A stretch of 7,715 nt of DNA, taken from assembly GCA_019247135.1 (NCBI GenBank), contig JAFAPL010001038.1:1-7715 (forward strand), given 5' to 3'. Positions 1 to 6,328 of the stretch are shown in pieces. The first letter of the stretch is position 1, and every line of letters begins with the position of its first letter. The notes under the pieces are model-generated. The model did not search any database. It was given only the letters and a program-made list of their open reading frames with translations, and had not been told where the DNA came from. A program made the position numbers and the translations under genes. Origin of the DNA: Chloroflexota bacterium (GTDB taxonomy: Bacteria; Chloroflexota; UBA6077; CF-72).

Positions 1-116
1 GCGGTGCGGTTGTTCACGGGAACGTCGGATAGCGTGGCAGCGCCTATCCGCTCGACAGTGCCGACGAACGAGATTCCCGCCTTGCCAAGCAGGTCGCTGA
101 GAACATCGTCGGACAC
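1..116 (-). CDS. N-terminal part of an unrecognised protein, cut by window edge
   Basis: Only the first 38 codons are visible, because the gene runs off the left end of the window. It begins with GTG at 116. A strong Shine-Dalgarno sequence, GGAGGT (129-124), lies 7 bases upstream, and this decides the start. The translation begins MSDDVLSDLLGKAG, followed by the beta-strand-like segment FVGTVERIGAATL and then DVPVNNRT. The reading frame stays open to the edge. It starts 21 bases after the stop of the toroid-protein gene on the same strand, so it is probably the next gene of that operon. I cannot assign a family. The FxGTV start resembles the first strand of small beta-barrel (OB-like) domains, but that is a weak impression. 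That a gene is present is fairly certain; its function is unknown. Confidence 0.7.
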   Translation of the reverse strand, partial: MSDDVLSDLLGKAGISFVGTVERIGAATLSDVPVNNRT

Positions 117-123
117 GACTGCC

Positions 124-129
124 ACCTCC
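124..129 (-). promoter_or_regulatory. Ribosome binding site for the left-edge GTG gene
   Basis: On the minus strand the sequence reads GGAGGT, a perfect Shine-Dalgarno core, with 7 bases before the GTG at 116. It is the best evidence that the short open frame running off the window is a real gene and that its start is GTG. Confidence 0.75.
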
Positions 130-137
130 GATCGGTA

Positions 138-1079
138 TTACTGCTCATACCAGAGCAGGACACGCAGCGCACGCAGCGTATTCCACCGGCTCGGGCGACC
201 ATCGCCCTCCTCGAGCATGAAATGCACTTTACCGCGATGGGTGTTCTCCAGCAGCCAGCGACCATCCGGCTGTTGCCTGGATCGGAGGATCTGAATTGCT
301 TCGTCGACTCGCCGGTCCGGCCGATCACCGGACTGTCGAAAGTACTCCAACCCACGCAGCACGTCGTAGTGCCAGCGTGTTGGAAATGAGAATTGCAACC
401 AGCTGGGGCAAACGACTTCGCCGGTGCTCTTGCGCCGGAACAGCTTTCGTTCCAGGAGGTACTCGTCACCCCTGCGTCTCGCGGCGACCGATTGGGCCGA
501 GCCGCCGCTCGCGTGCTCATGCGCCAGCAGCCCCTCCAGCACGTTGATGGTCGTATCGAAGGAAGAGCGAACCGAACCGTTCTCCGCCTCGCAGTTCCAC
601 CCGCCATCCTCCAATTGTTCGGCCAGCAAGCGCTGGACTATGCCCTCGACATCCTGGCTGAAATACACGCCCAGGGACACGATCCTGCCATTGATGCATG
701 GCTCGACCTCGCCCTCGAAGAACGGTTCGCCGGCATGCTCCCAGCGGCAGTTGTCTCTCACGCGCGCCACGGCTCGTCGAACCGTTTCGGAGCCCGGGTC
801 TACGCCGAAGGTACGCAGCAGAGTCAGGATTGGCTCCGTAGCGGTCCAGGGCTGACCGTCGGTCCGGCTGGCTTGACCGGGCCGTCGCGCCGGAAACAGC
901 GCGCCTCCTTCCCACAGGCCGTCTTCGCCCTGCAAAGCCAACAGCCGCGCGCCCCAGCCCTCGCTGGCCACTCGCGCACGCTCCGCCGCTACGACATCTC
1001 GCGGTGCGCCAACAAGATCATGCAGCGTTTGCCAGCGGATCGACGGGTCGGAATCGAGCAGCCAATCCAGCACGCTCAC
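138..1079 (-). CDS. Prenyltransferase/squalene-cyclase-like alpha/alpha-barrel protein
   Basis: The 313-residue protein has no signal peptide or membrane segment, so it should be cytosolic. It shows degenerate QW-type repeats of the squalene cyclase/prenyltransferase toroid fold: QGEDGLWEGG (50-59), QLEDGGWNCE (155-164) and QQPDGRW (269-275). Tryptophan- and aromatic-rich helices lie at 232-248 (FPTRWHYDVLRGLEYFR) and 297-311 (SRWNTLRALRVLLWY). An EPCINGR segment (126-132) precedes the middle repeat. The DxDD acid motif of class II terpene cyclases is absent and the protein is about half the length of a full squalene-hopene cyclase. Cyclase activity is therefore doubtful, and I call only the fold. 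The start used is GTG at 1079; GTG at 1073 (giving MLDWLLDSDP) is equally plausible because neither has a strong ribosome binding site. It begins 11 bases after the Pmp3-like gene and is followed 21 bases later by another gene, which indicates an operon. The real substrate is unknown. Confidence 0.85.
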   Translation of the reverse strand: MSVLDWLLDSDPSIRWQTLHDLVGAPRDVVAAERARVASEGWGARLLALQGEDGLWEGGALFPARRPGQASRTDGQPWTATEPILTLLRTFGVDPGSETVRRAVARVRDNCRWEHAGEPFFEGEVEPCINGRIVSLGVYFSQDVEGIVQRLLAEQLEDGGWNCEAENGSVRSSFDTTINVLEGLLAHEHASGGSAQSVAARRRGDEYLLERKLFRRKSTGEVVCPSWLQFSFPTRWHYDVLRGLEYFRQSGDRPDRRVDEAIQILRSRQQPDGRWLLENTHRGKVHFMLEEGDGRPSRWNTLRALRVLLWYEQ

Positions 1080-1090
1080 ATGCCGGCCGC

Positions 1091-1300
1091 TCAGACGCGG
1101 CTGAAGCGATTGTGCTCGATCGCGCGGATGAGCCGCTTGTTGCGTTGTTCAGCATAATGGTGGTTCACCACGAACAGCGCGTGAATGACGCCTGGCACCC
1201 AGCCGAGCACGGTCAGCGGGATGCTCAGGATCGCCTGGAACGGCTTGCCGCAGAGCAGCACCGCGAGAGGCGGGATGACGACGGCAATCAGATACAACAT
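1091..1300 (-). CDS. YqaE/Pmp3 family small membrane protein
   Basis: This 69-residue protein has two hydrophobic segments: residues 2-18, containing the family's PPLAV motif (10-14), and residues 22-45. The second carries LTVLGWVPGVIHALFVV, the hallmark of the Pmp3/YqaE (UPF0057) proteolipids. A basic polar tail of about 24 residues follows, longer than in the shortest members. Relatives in yeast and plants affect plasma-membrane potential and salt tolerance; the bacterial role is not well defined. The ATG at 1300 was chosen because the family starts right at the first hydrophobic segment. A GGAGGAG/AGGTAGG purine stretch lies just upstream, while the upstream ATG at 1369 would add 23 polar, non-conserved residues. 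The gene stands 87 bases after the antiporter stop on the same strand and 11 bases before the toroid gene. The company of a Na+/H+ antiporter fits a role in ion homeostasis, by inference. Confidence 0.88.
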   Translation of the reverse strand: MLYLIAVVIPPLAVLLCGKPFQAILSIPLTVLGWVPGVIHALFVVNHHYAEQRNKRLIRAIEHNRFSRV

Positions 1301-1311
1301 CGGCCTACCTA

Positions 1312-1318
1312 CTCCTCC
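1312..1318 (-). promoter_or_regulatory. Ribosome binding site deciding the YqaE-like start
   Basis: The minus strand reads GGAGGAG here, followed by TAGGTAGGCCG and then the ATG at 1300. The spacing from GGAGGAG is 11 bases, a little long, but the nested AGGTAGG is nearer. Either way it supports the shorter 69-residue protein over the longer frame from 1369. Confidence 0.6.
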
Positions 1319-1335
1319 AGAGGGGACGCACGGGT

Positions 1336-1354
1336 GGTACGCAGGGCGCGTACC
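1336..1354. promoter_or_regulatory. Perfect 7-bp inverted repeat upstream of the YqaE-like gene
   Basis: GGTACGC and GCGTACC form perfect arms around a 5-base centre, within the 87-base gap between the antiporter stop and the YqaE-like start. It is not followed by a T-run on either strand, so it is not a classical intrinsic terminator. It could be an operator for a dimeric regulator or a hairpin in the 5' leader. On the minus strand a -10-like TATGCT (1377-1372) lies just upstream of it, with no convincing -35. That would place the palindrome at or just after a transcription start. The function is inferred only. Confidence 0.4.
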
Positions 1355-1387
1355 GATTGTTGCAGCCATGCAGCATACCGTGGTGGG

Positions 1388-2962
1388 TCAGGGCAGCAGG
1401 CCCTCTTCGTGGTCGAGCTCGCGCTCGATCGCGCGCAGCCCCCTATCCGGCAACTTACCCGCGGCGCGCCAGCGAAGAAGCTCGTCGCGCTCAGCCTGGA
1501 TCATCTCACGCCTGAGACGGACCGACGCCGCGGTCGGACTCTCAGGCACCGCAAGGTCGGGCGTGCCGGACAATTGTCGGACCCATTCACCGCTGAGCTC
1601 GCGCCGCCGGTCCGCCGCCCGTCTCAGCACCTCGGCCATCTGCGCAAGCTCCGGACGATCCGCGGTGGCGGTGTCCAGATGCCGAACTCCGGCGTCTATG
1701 GCAGCCTCACGCGCCGCACTCCAACCCCGCACCTCGGACCCGCGATCAGCGCGAATGCCGAGGGTCCGCACGAAGGGCGCAAAGGTCAACCCCTGACCCA
1801 CCAGCGTTACGAGAACCACCACGTACGCGCAAAGCAGTAGCAGATCACGGTACGGGAATGCCTCAGGCAAGGCGAACATAGCTGCGAGTGAGATCACGCC
1901 CCGCGTACCCGCCCATGACAGTGCGAGCACGTCGCGAGCCGAAACCACCGGGCGGTCGCGCCGCACGAGACCGAGCCGATCCAGCAGCGGAAAGCTGAGC
2001 ACGAGCCAGACCGGCCGGGTGAGCAGGACTGCCGCAAGGCTCGCGAGCACCGCCATGATGGTTGTCGGAGCGGTGTAGTGCTCCGGTACGGAGAGGACCA
2101 CGGGCAGTTGGTCGCCAATCAACAAGAACACAAAGCCTTCGAGCAAAAAATCGATCACCCGCCACACCGCGCGCGTCTGCAGTCGGCTGGCGCCGGACAG
2201 GAGCACCGGTGAGCTGTGCCCGATCCACAACCCGGCGATGACCACCGACAGGACGCCCGAAACGTGCGCCTCCGCGGCCGGTACGTACGCGACAAACGGT
2301 GTGACGAGCGAGAGAGCGTTTTCGACCAGCGCCTCTTCGAGTCGATTCCTGACGATCTGGATGAGCCAGGCGACCGCTACACCCACGGCGATCCCACCGA
2401 TCGCGTCGAAGACGAAGCGACCTGCGACCATGGCCGGCGCAAAGTCGCCCGCGCCCAGAGCCGCCGCGACCGCGACTTCGTACAGGGTCAGCGCGGCCGC
2501 GTCGTTGAGAAGTCCTTCACCCTCGATGAGTGCGACCAGACGATCGGGCAGCCCGGTTCGCCGCGCCACCGCGAGCGCGGCGACCGGGTCCGGCGGGGCG
2601 ATCGCCGCGCCCAGCGCGAGCGCTGGCGCGAGACCGAGACCGGGTAGGACCGCGGCAACACTGAAGCCGACGGCCAGAGTTGTCGCCAATACAAGGAATA
2701 CAGAGAGGGATACGACCGCACGCAGATTCGCGCGGATCTGAGTCAAGCTGGCGTTCAGCGCCGCCGAATACAGCAGAAGTGGAATCACGACGACCAGCAC
2801 CAGGTCGGGTTCGAGCGTGACGTTTGGGCCTGGCAGCGCTCCGTACGCAAGCCCGATCAATACCAGCAGCGCAGCCGACGGCAGGCCGGTGCGTTGCTCG
2901 AGCAGGCTCGCGAGCATCACGCATGCACATGCGACAACTCCGAAGGTGACGACGCCGAGCAT
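1388..2962 (-). CDS. CPA1 family Na+/H+ (monovalent cation/proton) antiporter
   Basis: The 524-residue inner-membrane protein exchanges protons for Na+ or a similar cation. About 12 hydrophobic segments span residues 1-400. CPA1 hallmarks are present: PPDPVAAL (123-130) with the transport aspartate D125; EGEGLLNDAAAL (147-158) with the N153-D154 pair; and SWAGTRGVISLAAMFALP (349-366) with the conserved arginine R354. Residues 405-524 form a charged cytosolic tail ending in a helix of the form AERDELLRWRAAGKL...RAIERELDHEE. That tail is typical of the bacterial NhaP/YjcE-like branch, so the gene looks full length and intact. The ATG at 2962 begins directly at the first membrane helix. No good Shine-Dalgarno sequence precedes it, and a -10-like GATACT (2976-2971) ends only 8 bases upstream, so a leaderless mRNA is possible. 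It is divergent from the importer operon. The exact cation cannot be read from the sequence. Confidence 0.93.
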   Translation of the reverse strand: MLGVVTFGVVACACVMLASLLEQRTGLPSAALLVLIGLAYGALPGPNVTLEPDLVLVVVIPLLLYSAALNASLTQIRANLRAVVSLSVFLVLATTLAVGFSVAAVLPGLGLAPALALGAAIAPPDPVAALAVARRTGLPDRLVALIEGEGLLNDAAALTLYEVAVAAALGAGDFAPAMVAGRFVFDAIGGIAVGVAVAWLIQIVRNRLEEALVENALSLVTPFVAYVPAAEAHVSGVLSVVIAGLWIGHSSPVLLSGASRLQTRAVWRVIDFLLEGFVFLLIGDQLPVVLSVPEHYTAPTTIMAVLASLAAVLLTRPVWLVLSFPLLDRLGLVRRDRPVVSARDVLALSWAGTRGVISLAAMFALPEAFPYRDLLLLCAYVVVLVTLVGQGLTFAPFVRTLGIRADRGSEVRGWSAAREAAIDAGVRHLDTATADRPELAQMAEVLRRAADRRRELSGEWVRQLSGTPDLAVPESPTAASVRLRREMIQAERDELLRWRAAGKLPDRGLRAIERELDHEEGLLP

Positions 2963-3101
2963 CGTTCACAAGTATCGGCTCCGGGCTTGAAGTGCGGTCT
3001 TGCTCGCGGCCATGTAGTCTTAGCGACAACTGATCTTGCTCGGTTCGAAAGGCAAGCCGCGGCGACGCGACACAGGGGACTGCATCAGAGGAGTGAGAAC
3101 C
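2963..3101. promoter_or_regulatory. Divergent intergenic region between antiporter and importer operon
   Basis: These 139 bases must hold the promoters of both the leftward antiporter gene and the rightward importer operon. No textbook -35/-10 pair is convincing. On the plus strand there is a TAGTCT (-10-like, 3015-3020) and a TTGAAG (2987-2992), but their 22-base spacing is too wide. An imperfect dyad, CTTGC-N12-GCAAG (3035-3056), lies between the TAGTCT and the start codon and might bind a regulator. Promoter function is inferred from gene orientation. Confidence 0.45.
3088..3093 (+). promoter_or_regulatory. Ribosome binding site of the solute-binding protein gene
   Basis: GAGGAG lies 8 bases before the ATG at 3102. 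It decides the start: the earlier in-frame ATG at 3036 would place 22 charged residues in front of the export signal. Confidence 0.75.
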
Positions 3102-4514
3102 ATGAACGACGATGTTCGGCTGCAGGGGGCGCGGCTCAGCCGGCGCGACGCCCTGAAGATCCTGGCGATGTCGGCCAGTGCCGGAGTGCTGGCGGCCTGC
3201 AGCGGCGGAGCCAGCACGAGCGGTACTGGCGCAACCAGCAGCAGCGGCGGCGCGGCGACCACCCCAGCGCCGGCGGCACCAGCCGGAAATGCCACCGCGG
3301 CACCGGCCGCGCAGAGCACTGGGACCGCGACCACCGTGATCTGGTTTGCCGCCCGCGATACGACCGGGTACACGCCCAAGCAGGTCGAAGCATTCAATCA
3401 GGCGAACAAGAGCATCCAGATCGATTACCAGGAGCAGGGTGCGACCACCCAGGACCTGCACGACAAGTTCGTGACCGTCGCGGGTGCGAAGGACTCCACC
3501 GTGGACATCGTATCGATGGACGTGCCATACGTGCCGGAGTTCGCCGCCGCGGGCTGGACCATCCCCGTCGACGAGATCCTCCCGCAGGCTGAACAACAGA
3601 AGTTCTTCGGCGGGACGCTCCGCGGCGCGACCTACCAGGGCAGCCTGGGCGCTGTCCCCTGGTTCAACAACGGGCCCGGTCTTTATTACCGCAAGGACCT
3701 GTTCGACGCGAAGGGACTGAAAGCCCCAAAGACGTACGACGACCTCCTCAACGCGGCGAAGACGTTGCAGACCGCCGATATGGCCGGTTTCGCCATGCAA
3801 TTGCCGCAGAACGAGGGCGGAATCATCAACTGGATGGAATACCTGTGGGGCTACGGCGGCGACCTGGTTGACGACAAGCTGAATGTCGTCGTGGACCAGG
3901 GCACCGCTGGCGTGGACGGGATGCAGAGGATCCTCGACTTCGTCTACAAGGACAAGATCCTGCCGGAGGCCGCCCTCCAGTTCACGCTCGGCGCGGACGT
4001 GATGAACCTCTTCCGCAGCGGCAAGGCGGTAATGATCCGGCTGTGGTTCTCCAACGCGGGCGACCTGTACAAGGAAGATTCAGCCATCAAACAGGGACAG
4101 TGGGACGTGGCTCCACTGCCGTCCAACGATGGGGCGAAACCCGGACCAGGATGTCTGGGCGACTGGAACCTCGGCGTTTCCAAGTTTTCGACCAAGCAGA
4201 AGGAGGCGCTCGAAGCCGTCCGGATCCTCACCAACGAGGAGACCCAGCGGGCGCGCTTCCTCGACGGCGGTTTCCTCCCGTCCCGCTCGGCCGTGTTCGA
4301 CGATCCCGAGATCCAGAAGAAGTACCCGTACGCCAAGGCAGCCCAGGAATCGTTCCAGAATCTGAAGCCGCGCCCGGTGACGCCGTCCTATCCGGACATT
4401 TCCGCCAATGCGATCCAGCCCGCGTTCGGCCAGGCCATGGCGCGCCAGATCACACCCGATCAGGCGATCAAGCAGATGGCCGACAAAATGCGCCAGATCA
4501 TCAAGCAGGGCTAA
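3102..4514 (+). CDS. Carbohydrate ABC transporter solute-binding lipoprotein (CUT1 type)
   Basis: This 470-residue extracytoplasmic receptor delivers a ligand, probably an oligosaccharide-like solute, to the permeases encoded next. The N-terminus has a twin-arginine-like SRRDALKIL (13-21), a short hydrophobic stretch and the lipobox LAAC with C33 as the predicted lipidated residue. This suggests a Tat-exported, membrane-anchored lipoprotein. Residues 34-77 are a low-complexity Gly/Ser/Thr/Ala/Pro tether. The binding fold follows, from TTVIWFAARD to the C-terminus. Segments typical of maltose/trehalose-binding relatives are SMDVPYVPEFAAAGW (138-152), GAVPWFNNGPGLYYRKDLF (183-201) and the PKTYDDLL helix (209-216). 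Family members of this kind are about 400-470 residues, so it is complete. Its stop overlaps the first permease start by one base (TAATG). The ligand cannot be fixed from the sequence; the downstream MetE-family gene makes a plain sugar less certain. Confidence 0.93.
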   Translation: MNDDVRLQGARLSRRDALKILAMSASAGVLAACSGGASTSGTGATSSSGGAATTPAPAAPAGNATAAPAAQSTGTATTVIWFAARDTTGYTPKQVEAFNQANKSIQIDYQEQGATTQDLHDKFVTVAGAKDSTVDIVSMDVPYVPEFAAAGWTIPVDEILPQAEQQKFFGGTLRGATYQGSLGAVPWFNNGPGLYYRKDLFDAKGLKAPKTYDDLLNAAKTLQTADMAGFAMQLPQNEGGIINWMEYLWGYGGDLVDDKLNVVVDQGTAGVDGMQRILDFVYKDKILPEAALQFTLGADVMNLFRSGKAVMIRLWFSNAGDLYKEDSAIKQGQWDVAPLPSNDGAKPGPGCLGDWNLGVSKFSTKQKEALEAVRILTNEETQRARFLDGGFLPSRSAVFDDPEIQKKYPYAKAAQESFQNLKPRPVTPSYPDISANAIQPAFGQAMARQITPDQAIKQMADKMRQIIKQG

Positions 4515-5482
4515 TGGCGACCACCACCGGCCGACTGGCCGGACGACGGACGGTCGTCGGCCTGTTCGGCGCACGGCGAAGTCAGGGTGCGCAGGAGCGC
4601 GCCGAGGCGCGGCTGGGCCTGCTGATGGCCGCGCCCGCGATCCTGACGATCTTTCTGATCGCCATCGTGCCGTTGGCGCAGACCGTTCAGGACAGCCTGT
4701 TTCACATCAGCCTCAAGTTCGAGAACGCGCCGCGCCCGTTCGTCGGACTCGATAACTACGTTTCGATCTTGAGCGACGCCGACTGGTTCAACGCACTGCG
4801 GGTGACAGGTATCGTCGCGGTGGTCTCCGTCCTGGCCGAGCTGGTGCTCGGCATGCTCATCGCCCTGCTGATCAATCGGTCATTCCGTGGACGGGGCATC
4901 GTACGTGCGTCGGTCCTGGTGCCGTGGGCATTGACCACGGTGGTCTCGGCGAAGATGTGGGCGTGGATCTACGACGGGCGGTACGGCGTCGTCAATGACC
5001 TGCTCATGCGACTCCACCTGATACAGGACCCGATCATCTTCCTGGTCAAGCCAGAGATAACGATCTGGGCGATGATTGCGGCAGAGATCTGGAAGACGAC
5101 TCCGTTCATTGCGCTGCTGCTGCTGGCCGGGTTGCAGTTGATCCCGCACGAGCTGTACGAGGCTTCCGCCCTCGATGGCGCGAGTCGCTGGCAAGCCTTC
5201 TCGCGCGTCACGTTGCCCCTGCTGCGGCCGACGATCCTGGTCGCGCTGCTGTTTCGGACTATCGACGCGGTGCGGATGTTCGATCTGCCACGCGTCCTCA
5301 CCAATGGTGGACCGGGCACATCGACCCAAACCGTCGTGCTGTACACCTATAACACCTTCTTTACGTCCCTGAATTTCGGCTACGGCTCCACCCTGGCGGT
5401 GATGATCTTCCTCATCGTCGTGGTGGTCAGCTTCGTCTATATCAAGGTGCTCGGCGCACCGACGCAGGGAGCGCGGCGGTGA
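4514..5482 (+). CDS. Carbohydrate ABC transporter permease, MalF-like
   Basis: This 322-residue inner-membrane subunit of the importer pairs with the next permease to form the channel. After a basic cytosolic N-terminus of about 32 residues there are roughly six membrane helices (about 33-57, 95-120, 127-150, 181-206, 238-255 and 290-312). The cytosolic EAA loop that contacts the ATPase is clear: EASALDGASRWQAF then VTLPLL (216-237), with D221-G222 and L234-P235 in the expected places. The segment VLTNGGPGTSTQT (261-273) is typical of MalF/UgpA-type permeases. The ATG at 4514 overlaps the TAA of the binding-protein gene, and only a short AGGG lies in front, so translation is probably coupled. 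A much longer open frame runs upstream to 4043, but it lies inside the binding-protein gene and is rejected. It is full length for a CUT1 permease. Confidence 0.93.
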   Translation: MATTTGRLAGRRTVVGLFGARRSQGAQERAEARLGLLMAAPAILTIFLIAIVPLAQTVQDSLFHISLKFENAPRPFVGLDNYVSILSDADWFNALRVTGIVAVVSVLAELVLGMLIALLINRSFRGRGIVRASVLVPWALTTVVSAKMWAWIYDGRYGVVNDLLMRLHLIQDPIIFLVKPEITIWAMIAAEIWKTTPFIALLLLAGLQLIPHELYEASALDGASRWQAFSRVTLPLLRPTILVALLFRTIDAVRMFDLPRVLTNGGPGTSTQTVVLYTYNTFFTSLNFGYGSTLAVMIFLIVVVVSFVYIKVLGAPTQGARR

Positions 5483-6321
5483 CTGCCCGAGCGCGGTTGG
5501 AAGGAGTGGGTTTTTACACGTTCGTTGCCGGGTTCGTCATCTTTTGCCTGGCGCCGTTCTTCTGGACCTTTCTGACTTCGCTGAAGGGACCGACGACGAT
5601 CTTCGACGTGCCGATCCGCTATCTGCCGAATCCTCCGGATCTGATCAATTACGTTCAGATTTTCCAGCTCGATCGCTTCCGGTGGGCCCTCCTGAACAGC
5701 ACGATCGTCGCTTCCTCGGCGACGCTGATCTCGCTTGTTATCGGCTCGCTGTGCGCATACGCCATCGCTCGCCTCAACTTTCCGTTCAAGAACCTCTTGC
5801 TGGCGCTGGTGCTCGGAATCTCGATGTTCCCGGGAATCGCCATCATCGGCCCACTCTTCCGCGAATTCAACGCGTGGGGGCTGACGAACAACTACCTGGC
5901 GCTGATCCTTCCCAATGTAACCTTCACGCTTCCGATTTGTATCTGGACGCTGACCGCTTTCTTCAGCGATCTGCCGGGCGAATTGGAGGAGTCCGCGCGC
6001 GTGGACGGCTGCACACGTATCCAGGCGTTCTACAAGATTACGGTGCCGCTCGCGGCACCGGGCGTGTTCACCGCGGCGATCCTTTTGTTTATCCAGGCCT
6101 GGAACGAGTTCCTGTTCGCACGCACTTTCATGAGCCAACCAACCCGGCTGACGGCGACGGTTGCAATCGCGCAATTCGAAGGCGCCGATATCGCCGCGCA
6201 GTATCCCTGGGGTCAGATCACCGCAGCCTCGATCGTCATTACCCTGCCACTCGTCGTGCTGGTGCTGCTGTTCCAACGCCGGATCATCTCTGGCCTGACC
6301 GCCGGAGCCGTCAAGGGCTAA
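5479..6321 (+). CDS. Carbohydrate ABC transporter permease, MalG-like
   Basis: This is the second membrane subunit of the importer, 280 residues with about six helices (roughly 11-33, 72-97, 104-128, 135-162, 190-210 and 246-266). The family's FFWTFLTSLKGP start (27-38) is present, as is NYVQIF (57-62). The EAA loop EESARVDGCTRIQAFYKITVPLAAPG (170-195) has D176-G177 and P190 in place. The C-terminal FQRRIISGLTAGAVKG is the usual ending of MalG-type permeases. The gene starts with GTG in a GTGA overlap with the stop of the first permease. AGGGAG (5466-5471) lies 7 bases upstream, so translation is coupled and subunit ratios should be balanced. No ABC ATPase follows. As in many CUT1 systems, the energising subunit would be a shared ATPase encoded elsewhere. 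Confidence 0.93.
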   Translation: MTARARLEGVGFYTFVAGFVIFCLAPFFWTFLTSLKGPTTIFDVPIRYLPNPPDLINYVQIFQLDRFRWALLNSTIVASSATLISLVIGSLCAYAIARLNFPFKNLLLALVLGISMFPGIAIIGPLFREFNAWGLTNNYLALILPNVTFTLPICIWTLTAFFSDLPGELEESARVDGCTRIQAFYKITVPLAAPGVFTAAILLFIQAWNEFLFARTFMSQPTRLTATVAIAQFEGADIAAQYPWGQITAASIVITLPLVVLVLLFQRRIISGLTAGAVKG

Positions 6322-6328
6322 CCGAAGC

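Noticed and set aside
393..1157. Plus-strand open frame opposite the toroid-protein gene
   Set aside because: The minus strand has recognisable QW-like repeats and operon spacing; the plus-strand translation has no recognisable features.
1004..1840. Plus-strand open frame spanning the antiporter tail and the YqaE-like gene
   Set aside because: It crosses two gene boundaries on the opposite strand and has low-information, Arg/His-rich composition.
2517..3800. Long minus-strand open frame (427 codons) crossing the divergent promoter region
   Set aside because: It overlaps two well-supported genes in other frames, has an Arg/Gly-rich composition typical of antisense frames in high-GC DNA, and shows no domain.
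4043..4513. N-terminal extension of the first permease into the binding-protein gene
   Set aside because: The extension lies within the conserved binding-protein coding region in another frame; the ATG at 4514 in a TAATG overlap gives the normal permease length.
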